Source of the DNA: Fomes fomentarius | Lineage: Eukaryota; Basidiomycota; Agaricomycetes; Polyporales; Polyporaceae | Reading direction: 5' to 3' | DNA: 64,000 nt | NCBI GenBank assembly: GCA_022606135.1 | Contig: JABYQN010000016.1 | Location: 124,001-188,000, forward strand | Shown: positions 42,930-55,800 of the stretch, in pieces | Position numbering within the stretch: the stretch's first letter is position 1 | Layout: each line of letters starts with the position of its first letter | Translations under genes and position numbers: made by a program | Notes under the pieces: generated by a model | The model's input: the letters and a program-made list of their open reading frames with translations, nothing else | Told to the model about the DNA's origin: nothing | The model's database searches: none

Positions 42930-45719
42930 TCACATATCGCCGTCCCCATCCTCGTCTCCATCTCCCAACTCCAGCTTGCGCTTCCGTCCTGGCATCTCTG
43001 CGCCGCCGCCGTAGTTGACTCCCGCCTTCTCCCGCAGCTTCTCGATGTCCGCCTCGCCCTCCTCGGCCCACTCGAGCACCAGATGTCGGCCGAGAAAGTG
43101 AGTGTGCCTGAGGGTCGCGTACGCGCGTTCCGCCTCGTGCCGGGTAGTGAACTCGAGAAACGCGAACCCACGCGTGCGATGGTCGAACTTGCGAGGGAGG
43201 CGCACAGACTTGAGCTGCGCATGCGCACTGCGGGACAACCGTCAGCGGAGCCTCAGCCATAATTCCTGCCCGAAGAATGACAGCACGGAGGACGCACCCA
43301 AAGAGCTCCCGGATATCCTTCTTCGTCGCCTCGAACGGCACGTTCTTGACGATCATCTTCGTCGTCCGCGCCTTGACCTTCTCCTTGTCCGCCGCGCCCT
43401 CGCCCTCGTCCGCACCGCGCCCGGCCCACTTCACGACCAGCTTGTGCCCATCGAGTACGAGCCCCTCCATACTCTTCAGACCACGGCGCGCGCCGTCTGG
43501 CGTGCGGAAACCAACAAACCCATAACCCATGCTGAGCCTCGCGCCCGGACGCGCTGGATCCGGCTTCGTCTGTATGCGCGCAAACGCGAAATCCGGCAGG
43601 TGGCGCACGACTTGCGTGAGCTTCTCCGCCGTTGTGCTGAACGACAGGTTCTTGACGAACAGCGTCGTTCCTGCACTAAGTGGTGACTCGTCCGCTCCTT
43701 CCACGGGACCGTCCTCCACGACAACCGGCGCTGTGCCAGTTGCCGTGACTGGCTCGGCGGTATCGCCTGTAGTATCTCTGATAGGCTCGTCGGCGATGAA
43801 CATGCCCTCAGGACCCTTCTCGAGGTAGATGATCGAATTGCCTAGGCGGCGGTAGGCGACTGCGCGAAATGCTTTGTGGCCTTCGTCCGGGTGTACGAAC
43901 TCCACGATTGCGAGGGTGCCTGCGGGAGGAACGAGGACGCGCCGGAGCTCACCGTGAGCTTCAAACAACGCGCGGATGTCCGCAGCAGAGGTGCCGTAGG
44001 GTATGTTCTTGACGAGGAGGATGCGGTCTGAACGAGGCGGACGACGCGTACCTGTAGTGTCCAGGGCAGAGAGGTCGACCCCGTGCTGCTCGAGGAATGT
44101 CTTCGTCTCTTGGATGACGTGGGTCTCCGCAAGAGCGAGCTTCACGGCAGCATTGTCTGATTCGGGGTTGAGGATGTCGGCCTTAGACACGTTCATACGA
44201 TCCGCGATTGAGGACACGACAGCATCACTCTGATGATACTACATGAGCAGACATCCAACCGATATATATTGACTGTCTACGTACATTCATGTACAACATG
44301 GCCCAATTGAACTCCTTCCCCGCCATCGACTTACGTTTTACGTCCCGATCCTGCTTCAGTGATCTCTTTTTCCCGTCGCCCTCACCATCCTCAACCTTTC
44401 CCCTGCGATCGACGGCAGGGAGAACGTGGAGCAGGCGTCCCTGGAAGGACGTCTTGTCTAAGGCTTCGAACGCGGCCAATGCCGACTCAGGCTTGGAGAA
44501 CGTAACATACGCCACGCCCTTCGACTGCCTGGTATTGGAATCAAGCACGATATGGACCTGAAGAAATGATGGAGTAAGTGTTTGCTCCAGCCATGAGGAT
44601 CGAGAAGAGTGTAGAGGACGCGAATCAGATTATAATTTCTACTATCGGTTTTCCCTGAGGATCAGCACCCCCGCGAGCGAGTCTGATGTCCCTATTCAAG
44701 TTTCTCATCACGCAAACGTTCCCCACACGATCCTTCAGGAGGCCAAGGAGTGGCCGAAGAAGGAAAACATAGGAACACGTCCACTCACCTGTGACACATC
44801 CCCGTGAGCTTGAAATAGTTCTGTCAATTCGCTCTCCGTGCACGTGAAGGACAGATTGCGGAGGAAGAGACGCGAGGTTTGTAGGATAGTTGACTTCGCA
44901 GGATCTGTGGGAACAGGCTCAGAAGTATCCTGTTGAGGCATATCAGCACTGCGCTCGGGAGACTAGAAATCAACGCACATTATCGTTGCTGGGCCCACTT
45001 TCCCCCTCGTCATCCGATTGTTCGAAGACCTGGTCTGGCTGCGCACCAACGTCCGCGGTAGGCTTCGTGTGTTTGCGTAACCAGTCCAAGTCAGACATCG
45101 CTTCTGCAGCGAGCACCACATCATCCTGACGTTTGTCTTTCTTCTTGGATTTCTTCTTGGTGTCAGTCTTCGAGTCTGTAGACGTCGACGCAACAGGCCC
45201 TGCATCGTCATCCCTCCAAGAGGGACCTTTCTTCGTGCGAGGCTGCATGGCTTGTAAAAACTCATCCTTAAGCCCTGTCCCCTTCTTAGGTTTCTCAACA
45301 TCCGCGGGCTTGGTATTATCACTCTTCGTCGGCGTCGTGGTTACTTCTAACTCTGAAGGCGACGGACCTAACCTCGGACGCTTGTTAGGACGCGGGGGTG
45401 GTGCATCTTTCACACCCTATCCCGAAGCTATGTAAATTTTGGGTGAACCCATGCAAGAGAGCGATCAACTTACATCTACGACGTCAACGGCAATTCGAGA
45501 TGAGTCGATAAACGACTTGTTGAACCACTTCTTCGCACGTTCGGCGTCTTGGGGAGACTTGTAGCCAATGAACCCAAATCTTCGCGATGTACCGTCGGGC
45601 TTCAGCACCAGTTTGACGTCCGTTAACGTCCCTCCAGGTCCTTCTGGCGCCTCGAAGTACTTTCGCAGACGGTCCTGGGTCAAGTATGCGGGCAGGTTTT
45701 TCACTATTAGACGCGACAT
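42930..45719 (-). CDS. MRD1: Mrd1/RBM19-type multiple RRM protein, ribosome biogenesis
   Basis: Six exons keep frame: 45719-45474, 45416-44979, 44929-44789, 44557-44285, 44229-43298, 43227-42930 (2328 nt, about 775 aa). Introns are 57, 49, 231, 55 and 70 nt. Five RRMs are readable: RRM1 from MSRLIVKNLP with RRFGFIGY; RRM2 SRLFLRNLSF with KGVAYVTF; RRM3 RILLVKNIPY with LAIVEF; RRM4 TTLFVKNLSF with MGYGFVGF; RRM5 KMIVKNVPF with TRGFAFLEF, followed by RHLVLEWAEEGE. A charged linker rich in Lys, Asp and Ser lies between RRM1 and RRM2. This architecture and the RRM5 end are those of Mrd1/RBM19, a nucleolar factor that binds pre-rRNA and U3 and is needed for early 18S processing. It is transcribed divergently from prefoldin 3. 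Confidence 0.93.
44625..44711 (-). ncRNA. Candidate box C/D snoRNA in the Mrd1 intron
   Basis: The third Mrd1 intron is 231 nt, about four times the others. On the transcribed strand it holds a perfect C box (GTGATGA, 44711-44705), an internal CTGA that could be D', and a terminal D box (CTGA, 44628-44625), spanning 87 nt. Fungal introns of ribosome-biogenesis genes often host such RNAs. The terminal stem is weak and I could not match a guide to rRNA, so this is tentative. The same stretch also has a short open frame. Confidence 0.22.
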
Positions 45720-45993
45720 AGCACAACGCGTTGCGGGAAGTAGCTAGAGATGGGGATAGTAGCAGCAGCAGAACGAGGAGGAGGAGGAGCCTGGAGGAGA
45801 AGAGACAACTGACAATCGAAAATTTGACACAATGTATTCACAATTTGAGCGCCGATACTCGGAGCCCGAAACAAATGGGCGCTTCCCTCATTACGCGATT
45901 TCTAAAGACCATCGCTGGAACTTGAAGCCAACGATCTTGCATTCAACTCAGTGCTACATCTCTCACATATCTACCCTCCTCATTGCCCGCAAG
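45720..45993. promoter_or_regulatory. Bidirectional promoter of Mrd1 and prefoldin 3
   Basis: Only 274 bp separate the two divergent start codons, so the promoters must be shared or overlapping. No specific factor site can be named. Confidence 0.6.
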
Positions 45994-46863
45994 ATGTCGC
46001 AAAAAGCCGCAGAAAAGCAAGAACGTAACGCAAGAGGCATACCCAAAGCTCCGTTCATCGTCCGTGTCTCAACGATCGCACACAGACGGAGAGGTTGTGT
46101 TGACCTGGGTCAATACAGGCAGACGTGTCAGAATACATGGGCGCAGACCCCAATCCGGAGGCGGCATTGAAGGATTTTCAAGCAGCGCTAGCGTAAGTTT
46201 CAGCCACAGGGTCGACTGAATGCGCGGTTAAAGTCACGTATTGACCCTAGGAAGTACCGCTATATGGACAATAATTTGACGCAGCGCCGACGAGGCCTGG
46301 AGGAGAAAATACCAGACATCAAGAAAACGCTTTCGATGGTGGAATTTTTGCAGGAGCGCAGGGTATGTTAGGTTGGATCGACTCCCACTGCTTCAGCTGA
46401 ACATCTCCGTTCGTAGGAAGGAAAGGACGCGTCTGCAGAAGACGATCTAGAGGATGATGACTTAGGCGATGACGACACCTTGGGAAAGCCCCTTACCACC
46501 ACGTTCGAGCTGAACGATACGCTATACACAGAAGCGGAACTAGAGGATACAGACACCGTCTACCTTTGGCTCGGGGTATGTCCGCCTTTTGTGTGGCGTC
46601 CACTTCTACACTCAAATCGTCCGTGGTGACTGCAGGCCAATGTAATGCTGGCATACAAGCTACCAGCTGCAGTCTCACTACTACGTTCAAAACTAGAAGC
46701 CGCGCAGAAAAATCTGTCAACCGTAATCGAGGATCTCGAGTTCCTACGGGAACAGATCACGATCATGGAGGTGAACACCGCGCGTGTCTACAACTGGGAC
46801 GTCAAGCGGAGAAGAGAGCTCAGGGAGAAGGAAGCGAAAGAAGGCGAAGCGAAGGCTGGCTGA
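45994..46863 (+). CDS. PAC10: Prefoldin subunit 3 (Pac10/VBP1)
   Basis: Five exons keep frame: 45994-46059, 46119-46192, 46251-46362, 46417-46575, 46636-46863 (639 nt, 212 aa). Introns are 54-60 nt; the first donor is the less usual gtccgt. The N-terminal part has GIPKAPFIADVSEYMG, the family opening, followed by a coiled coil (KYRYMDNNLTQRRRGLEEKI). The central beta hairpin region reads VYLWLGANVMLAY, highly typical of prefoldin 3, and a second coiled coil ends in YNWDVKRRREL. The protein is one of two alpha-type subunits of the hexameric cytosolic prefoldin chaperone that hands unfolded actin and tubulin to CCT. An acidic insert (DDLEDDDLGDDD) lies before the hairpin. Confidence 0.93.
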
Positions 46864-49800
46864 AAGGGCAGATTGACTTGCGTGAGTCTTGTTGTATCGA
46901 CGTGTAGCACTAAGTTGTTCGCTGTGTATCATATAGTTTAATGATGAGGTTAGCAACTCTGCCCAGAGCACCACTCAACGTTGTGTTATGCGTCCTTTGA
47001 GCTTTGCGGCCGGGGACCACTGAAGGGATGGTCTCACGTCGAGGTCTCGATCCGACGTCTTTCCTTGAACGGAGGTAGATTCATGTTCCTGTTGTCATCA
47101 TCTTTACGATTGATTCTTCCCGTCTCTAGCGATCTCATGCCTTGAACACATCTTGCGACGCAGGCATGCAACCAGACCGAGATATGAGACACGGGATGCT
47201 CCCTCTTGACGAAATCCTTCGATCTTGGTCGATCCAGTTTTATGTTGAACGCCCATGGTGCCAGGTTTACCGCACTAACTAACCCCAAACTTAGGACAGT
47301 CGATCGCACGCGCGATCGACATTGACCATTGCTCCTCATGGCATCCCAATGAGTGAGCCACTAACACCGACGATGGTCTAAGTTTCTGATGCTCGTGTAC
47401 ACTCCACGCGCAATCAATCACAGCTGGTGTCCCGTTCGTATCAAGTAAGGGCAGAAACGCACCTCCTGGGTCTGTTAGCCAAGGGCGCTCCGACGGTAAC
47501 TGCCTCAGCTACCAGCGACATCATTGTTTGTTCCTCCCAGCTACGCACCCCTTCGTCTCTGGATCGCAGCGTCGCCGCGGAGCTGCTGTCCACATCTCCG
47601 CTGTCTTCATCCCCAGGTAAGGTTTGTGATTCATTACGCGAGGGGGCGCTATACACTTTCGCATTGAGTGCGCAATATCATTGGCCTGATACTTTACTGA
47701 TCTGTGGTTCACAGACGCCTGGCTCTTACGACATCCCGTTGTGTGGAGTCTAGACAGTAGTGATGCCTGAACTCCACCATCAACGCCTGAACCTCGAAGC
47801 GCAAAAACACTGGTGTGGTTCGGCGAGTACTCACGCCTACTCATGCATAGCAGTTGTACATCGTGATCCCGACATCATCGGGTATGCGGGTGTTCCGTCA
47901 ATGCACTAGAAGAGATATGCATTAACCGTATTCAAGCAGTATGGCCTGAACCTCGTCCAGAGCTCCACTATCGATCCCGATGTCTCGGAGACGTCGAAGC
48001 ATCATTCTCAATACCCGACTGCGTATCCGGATTTCCGGTCACCCGCGGAGCGGGAGAGCATGAGCACGTACACGTACTGTACGTTGCCATAGGATCAATA
48101 ACACTGCGCTGTTGACTCCCACAGGGCTGCCTACAATTCTTTGTATTCTCTCTCACGGTGAGCGTTTCTAACAATGCAAATGTGCTATACTGAACGCCGA
48201 TGACGGGCCCAGAAACACCTTTCAGGCACACAGCGTGTACGTCTTGGCCAAGCCATACCTCCCGCTTCCGCATACTCGGACCTCCCTCTGCGGCATTGAT
48301 CACCGTGCAGGGGTGTCGGCGAGTGCTGGTGGTGAGCGTGACCGGGACCTGGGCGCCGACGCTCAATCTGTCAGCAGCGATCACTGTCTACGCCCGTATG
48401 CGCTAGAATGCGTACGGCGAGCACTGCTTAAGGCTCAATGGGGACGGCGTTACATTCGACGTCGCTTATGCTTGCACTCCCTGTGCTTCTCTGGTGCTGA
48501 GCGCCAGCATACCGAGACCACCATCTGGCGTCCTGTCCGGATCTCACAAGATTGGGACCCTGACTTCAGACACAGGCTTCGCGTGTTTGCGCCTACAGAA
48601 GCTCATGCTTCGAAAGCTCGACTATCTTAGTCGGAATAAGTCAATCTCTCATTCGCGGTACTGAATAAGGTGATGTTGTGTTCTCCCGTGTGATCTTCCT
48701 GACGTGGTACTTATGACGATAGTCGACCATAGCAGCTCGAGTGCGGGCAGGTCACCCCACGGGTGCGTTCAGCCCGTCGGAGGATGTCCCCGCAGGTGTG
48801 CTCAGTCGGCCCACATTGGCCGTCCGCAACGTCCGAGGTGACACGACGCCTTGATTCTGAGCGGTGACGTGCCCTTCGATTTCCGGTGACGAGCAACATT
48901 CTTGTCGGGCGGCTTTGGTCCATTCTCCGGCATTCTAACTGCCATCGCCGTGGCCAGCCCATGCATCCACCAGCCCACACGGTGCCGACGCCAAAACCAC
49001 AAGCAAACCAGGAGCATGATGATCGCTATACTTCTGATGAATGATGGTGGTAAACAGGTGCTTCTACTGCACGACCTGGGTTAACCATACTATTATTCAA
49101 GACGACATTCGCCCCTCCCGACTTGCAACGTCTGGGCCGATGATGGTCAAGAATGCAGACAGGTTCGCCCGGGACTCGAGAGGCAAGCGTCCGCGAACAC
49201 CGTACCTTAGCGTCACCATTCCAGACGCCTCTCAACACATAATCGGACTTACCCCGCCCGGCCTCTGAAATGTGGACGACGCTTCGCGCGGCCTCGGACA
49301 CCGGATCCACCTGTCCTTTGACATTTCCGTTCTTACAGCGTGCATCTCTACTCCGCACGCGCATTCTGGCAAAATGGCGAGCTCAAGTGCAGTGCATTGC
49401 CGTCTGCGGTTCGAGCGGCGAACCCACCCAATATCCAGGCAAAGGGCGATAAACTAACCCCTCCAAACGCCGCCTTGGCTGTGCTCTCTTGATGGTGGAC
49501 TGTCGAGGCGCGGATCCAAATTCTCCTTCATTTTATGCGTTCCGCTCTTTTGGCCACGCGCGCCCGATCGGACTGCCGTGGTGATCGCAGTCTCGCAGTT
49601 TCGGACCGGCGGGTGCGGAGGGCGCTCGAGGGCGCTACTCATGCGCCCCAAGCGCTCGGAGATGTTGCCGGCGGTATGCCCGGGTGTTGTGCTCTGTTGC
49701 GCTACGTCGGTCACCTCTGTCACAATTCATTGGCGTCGGGCTGAATCGCCTGGAGTATCGTAGCCCTGGCCTATCAGCTGGAGCAGTGAGGAGCGCAACA

Positions 49801-52800
49801 TATCGATTTGAACGTTTCAACGTCGCCGCAGTATATATGATGAACGCTCAACTCACTAACCGTAAGTGGCGCGGAAACTAATCTGTCTCTCTTAACCTTC
49901 CTTGCTGACCGCGGAATCCGACAGAGTGATTTTACAGCACCATATTCCTGGTCGCTATACAATCACCGCACACTCTTCAATCACTACAGGCAAAACTGTA
50001 CGCGTCCCTGAACTGAACTAAGGCTCCAACGGGTGAGTACGCGGAAAAAGTTCATCTCCGCCTCAGAAATAAATTCATACTGTCGTCTGGTGTGTCAGGC
50101 ATGCCCTTATGAGAACCACGTCAAATACGCTCTGGTATCTTCAGCCGTTCACGCGATGTCTCTGCGACTAGGCGTGGTGAGAGAGAGTCCATCGTGACTT
50201 GTAAGTCAATTTTATACGGGCCGTAAACACCGTGGGTGGCTTCTACGTCTTCTGGATCTGTCCCTGAGGATGCTACAGGCAGGTTCTCGCGCTTCGAAAG
50301 GACCACGAGTAAACCGCCGGAGCACCGCGCTATAAACACAAAACGCTTCCATGGGTAGCGATGGGCCTATGTGGTGATGTTGCTCCCTATACGTGACTTA
50401 CTCCGGGCTAAGATGTGGTGGGGGATGGGAGCCTCGTCACTCAAAACAAGCCCGAGCTTGACCCAGGTTCATAACTGTGCCGTTGTTCATGCCGAGCGCT
50501 CAAACACTCATCTTCACATCACTCTCCTCGCGGCGCACTATGTACTACTACTGTATTGATCGACGGGATTGACAGATTCGGCCTCGGGAATTCGAACACA
50601 AGTCCCGGACCCAGACGAACAACGAGCACTGGAAGAAGGAACGAAGACAGCGACGTCTGACAACTGCGATCACTACGGGCACGCGGCATCGACGACGAAG
50701 ACTGGCAGAAATCGTTTGGGCCTGAGGGAGATGACAGAAGAGCTGCTTCTTGAGCGAAAGCATCAGCAGATGAACATCGGGCATCACAGCCTCGCGCATT
50801 CGGCAGCTTATCTCGCAGAGCCTCCACTGTGGACTCGGGTCCGTACGCTCGGGGCGGGAAGGGGCCAGGTCCTGCAGAATTAAGAGTCCCATCACGTCGC
50901 ACGGGCAAACAGCGGGAAGGACTAGAAGAGAGATTACGCCGCAGGCAGTGGGCATCTCCATCGGTCGCTCATGTATGTCATTCCCGTCACTGTCACTGTC
51001 ATTAATCGTGGGTATTCTCCGCGGCGTATCGTAAATGCATATGTCGTGATCTCACCCTTGCTGTTGCAGGCGATCTGATCTTGCCGAAGGCTTTGAGGCG
51101 TCACTGGCGACCCTGACTAGTGACTTCCAAGCTTGGACGTAACACTCTGCTGTGTTCTATGGGCCTCCATCCTAGGTCCCAGCTCCGAGTCCCAGTTCCG
51201 ACACGTCTGCCGGTGGGAGACTTCGCGGCCGAGGCCACAGTCGTGTCAACGTCCAGTGCGGAAGGCCACGCTGCACGTCCAGGGACACTGACCACGGGAT
51301 CTGTTCACCAGGTGCGTTTGGGCGTTTGATATGGGTGGTTCTGTGACAGGCTGGAAGTCGAATCCTAACCTTCTCTCTATCCGCTCACATCTCTTCCTCC
51401 CCCTTATGAATTGCAACGCACTCACAGCCCGGCCACGAGGTGGGAGATACGGCGGACATAGCGCTATGAGTCCGTTACTGCAGCCGCTCGAAACGTTCAT
51501 GTCTGGATATGAACCGCCCTCCACGCGTAGCGGAGCCGCCGTCGGAGTACGTCGTACCCACGAGGCAGCCGATGGACGGACGCAAAGACCTGGAGTATAG
51601 GGAAGAGAGAGAGAGGAATGCTACCTCGGCGAAGGCGCGCAAATCGCGCGGGCAGTGCAGCGTAATACTGGAGAAGTGCGTTACCTTGGGCACAACTGCT
51701 GGACCAGATGTGTATTCTTACACCGACTGACCGACTTCTTCGATCTGCCATCGTCGTCGTCCGATCAGTCCGAACGCTCGTGTCCCAGCAGCATCGGCGG
51801 CATCGACAGAAAGCTGATCGCCCGTGTTGATATAGACAGCGGCCACCGTGGACAAGACAGGACCACGATGCAGATGGCCGGCGGGAGAACCGTGCAACCG
51901 GTGCTCAACCGCGCTCGGGGTCCTGATTCCTCGCCGTTCGCTCGCAGATCCTATGGTCGCTGCCAGAAACAGAGACTCGGAGGCGAGCAGCAAGGTTCGG
52001 GCAGGTTAGGTTTGATGTGCGCCTGCGCCTGCGTGACGTCGACAGCGAAGTAAATCTTCCTCGCGCACAGCCGTCGCCGCCGCACGATGCGCCCTTGGGT
52101 TGCTAGCGGGGTCGGGTCGTAGCCAGGTCAAAGGTGGTGGCCCTGGGACCAAGGTTTAGAAAACTTAGGGCTGCCGCTGCCACCTTACCCTCCTAGCGAC
52201 AGGTGACGACGATCCGTGACCACAGCCCGACCGCCACCCGCGCCGTCCTATGTTCGCAGCTCGTCCACAGGTGACGCGCGGGCGCCCACCCGCACACCCA
52301 GTGAGTGCTCGACACTCTAATCTCAGGTTCCAACATGCCCGTTCGCGCTGCGTTGGAGCGGTCAACAGCCACGGCGCGCCGGTCAGTCAGTCACCACTAC
52401 CCACATCCATCCCGCAATCGCACTGCCAGAGTCGGAGTCGGAGTCTAGAGCATGGGTCTCCGGACTCCACGTCGAAGTCCCGTACCCGAATCCCCGCATC
52501 CGTCAATCGGATCAGCCGCACAACTGCCCTTCGCTCATCTCTCCCCTCGCCTCCCCTCCCCACGTCCCCATTGCGCGCGTTCGGGGACGCGAGATATGGG
52601 GAGGTGGGATTCGAGAAGGTCTCTCCTGGGAGAGGTGCGGGTATGTTGCTCCCAAAGGAGCAAGCATGACCCACTCGAGCTCTCTCACAGGTCAGACATC
52701 TGCCTTCCTCTTGGATCGCTTCTGCATCTGCGTCCATCGTCTCTCGAGGTTCTGTTCTCTTTTCTCCATTCTGCCGCGACGGGTTACGGCAGTGGCTGGT

Positions 52801-55800
52801 CTTCGTGTGTAGTGGGCGGCGCGGCGACTTGGACGGTCCAAGATGGATCTCATGCACGTGCACTACACTGAGGCTGCGCGAGCTCGAAGTCTCGCGCCTG
52901 GACGTGTGAGATTGATTGAGAACCGAAGCCGATGGCAGACGTCTAGTTCGTATGCAGTAACTCCTTCCCGGTCCCAGCGGGCGAGAGAAGGAAAAAAAAA
53001 ATGCTGACAGAGCAGCGGGGGCTGCCAATCGGGTTCGGGTCTTGAAGCTTGGGCAGCTTCAGGACCAGTTCGAGACTCGAGACGCAGAGAGCGAGAGCGA
53101 GCTTCAGAGTCGGAACCTGTGCGAGAAAATCTTGCTTTTTGTCTTTCGTATGTATAAGCGTACGTACGTACTCTCTGCTTCTTCCGTGGTTCGCGGCCCG
53201 GGCGGGAGGTGCGGCGTGCAACTCGTGGCTCTGCCACGACTCTGCAGTACACAGACTCTAGAGGAGTCGGGAGACCGGTCCTTAAGGCTTGAAGGCCTTA
53301 CAACCGGGGCTGCCAGTGCCGACTCCGAATCTGGGATTCCTAATTCCTGATTCCTGATTCCTGGTGGCGGGCCTTCCCAGTACGCGGTCGCTGCTGCCAG
53401 TCTGCTGTCGTGCCCCATGGCTGGCTAGTGACTATTGGCGTGCTCGGATTCCTGCTGGTGCGGGGTGGCTGTAGAGGCTGTTTGACGTTGATTCCCTTTT
53501 CTTATATGAACTCCGGAGGAGTCCTCGCCCGGTGCCACTTGTACGGGGGTGTATGCCACCTTGTTGAATGTGATGACTCGGGCGGTCTCGGCCATGCTGG
53601 ATATATGTCTGCTTTATGTGCAGAATCCTGGACCGCCCATCGTCCACCGTCTACAGTCCACCGTCAACTGTCCACCGTCCACCATCGCCGGACATTGCGG
53701 GCGAGTTTCGAACGCGTTAAGCGCATTGCCTTTGTCAGTTTCTTATGTGTCCGCAACCGGCCCTGAGCTCAGGGTCGTCCTGGCACTCGACGGGCGGACG
53801 CTCGAGCCAAGCAGGGGCTGGCAGGGTTTCCTGTCACCCAATTGTGCATTATGTGCCACGAGCATGCACGCTATGACGCAACTCATGACTATGCGGTGCG
53901 TGATGCCAAAACGGGACATGATAGATTGAATGCCGGCGGGAACCGCTGGCCCGGGAGTGGGGACGTGCACCGGACGGCCGGACGGACGGACGGAGGGATG
54001 CATGCATGCATGGAGGCTCCCTCCCGAACGCGCTGCGCGCTGGACGTCACATCGCACATACGGCGTCGAAGAGCGGGGGGTTGTGGACGTGGTTGAAGCT
54101 AACGGGATCTAAGCGAGCGATTCATTATCATGGATATTCCCATATTCCCGTATTAGCCCTAGCCCTAGCTAGGCGCCGCGTGCGCCCGCGACGTTGTGGT
54201 TGTGAAGAGTCAGTCAGTCAACCGTGTCGTGCAGTTCAGTTCGCGAGTTTCGGAGGATCGACTACAGCATCCGTCAGGGATTGGACCCTGTTCCTGTTCC
54301 ATGTTCCCCTCCCCCCCCTCGCGTGTCTCGAGAAGCAGGCTTGATCAAGCTTGAGAAGCCCACGGCTCCCGGAGAGTCGAGACGAGATGAGATGGACAGT
54401 CCTACTAGTAGCTCCTGCGCGTTTTGGTTTTGTATGAGCTCTGCATCCGCGGTCGCCGGCGCCCCGCCTCCCGTGCCATGTTTGGAGATTGTATGTAGAG
54501 TTCTGAAGACTGGGCTCGGAGCTCCAGGATTGCTAAGAGGGTCCAGGCTGGCGCTGAGCGCTGAGCGGCGAAGCGCCTGAGCAGCACCAGATCGAGCTGT
54601 GCATTGTCAATGTAACCCCACAGAAGTTAGCGCTCTGTCGTGCATCCTGTGTCCTGTGTCCACTGTTCAATGTTCAGTGTTCTATGTTCTATGTTCTGTG
54701 TTCTAACTTACGATGAGTTGGGTTTGAACAACACATCCTTCCACCGCGCCCCGAGCCCGCGTCGTCACCATCATCGCCGTCATGGAGAGACCCTCCAGGC
54801 GTCTTGAAGCGGGCTCATGTCCGTCCTCGCCCGTCTTAGCGAGCGCATGTCCGATTCTTGGCTCCGGAAGGGGGAGGGAGGGGCGGAGATGATGCATTGA
54901 TGCGCTGCTACTGCGGGGGGCGCCCATTACACCGACCTCACGGCGAGTCTGAGAGCTGGCCGCCGTCGCGTGGGGTACTTATGTATGAAGTGAGGGGTAC
55001 GATGATTATCAATGATGCTTGAAGCGGCCTAACCTGCCAGTGCCAAGCCGGGCTCTCGGGCTCACGGGTTCGCGAGCCCTCGCCGCTTTCACCTGTTACT
55101 TCGGAGTCGGAGGTATGTAGAACAAGAGGGCTTGCAAGCTATGCCCCGGGGCAAGAGGGAGTCAGGGGTCCTCAAGAGGCGTTCAAGCCCGAGACCCAAT
55201 AGTATAGCATAGTATATACAGGCAAAATTCACTCCTCCTATGGTAGTAGGCTAGGCTCGTTTTGCCGGCGCTGGAGCAGGATGTTAGGTTAGAACTTAGC
55301 GCGTTGGATCCGGACGAGGGAAGGAAATGGCACTTGGGGAATTTGGGAGGGTTGAGGCGATTGACGACGAAGATGACGACGACGATGTGATGCTCGATGG
55401 AATCGATAAGTGATCAGTATGTATACATATTGGGGTGTTGAGCAAGGTTTATGTTTGCAGGCGCCTGGGCAAGTTCAAGTTCCCAGCGCAGACTAGTGAA
55501 CTGCAAAGTTCACTTGCGCCCAAGCCAAGCCCGTGATTGGTCGGGCGGTGAGCACATCGGACATGCAGATGGGACTAAGTACAAGCTTTCGCTTCAGTAC
55601 ACAGACAGGAGAAAGGCGACAATACTTGCCACATGGAGAGATCACTCCGTAAGAGGTCGCACAGAACATGACGAGGTACGCGTGTGTTGCTGCCGTTGAC
55701 ATATACGTACGTACGTACATGATGGAAAACATATCTACGCGACCCACAGCGGGCGCGCACTGGCCGACTGTCACTCGCCATGCGTCATGCGCATCGGGCC

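Noticed and set aside
52387..53028. 213-codon minus-strand frame with Cys residues (CLTCERARVGHAC)
   Set aside because: The Cys spacing hints at a zinc cluster but the six-Cys pattern is incomplete. The rest is low complexity and overlaps equally long frames on the other strand.
54150..54172. Telomere-like ccctagccctag
   Set aside because: Only two units, and the unit differs from the common fungal CCCTAA. Not enough for an interstitial telomere.
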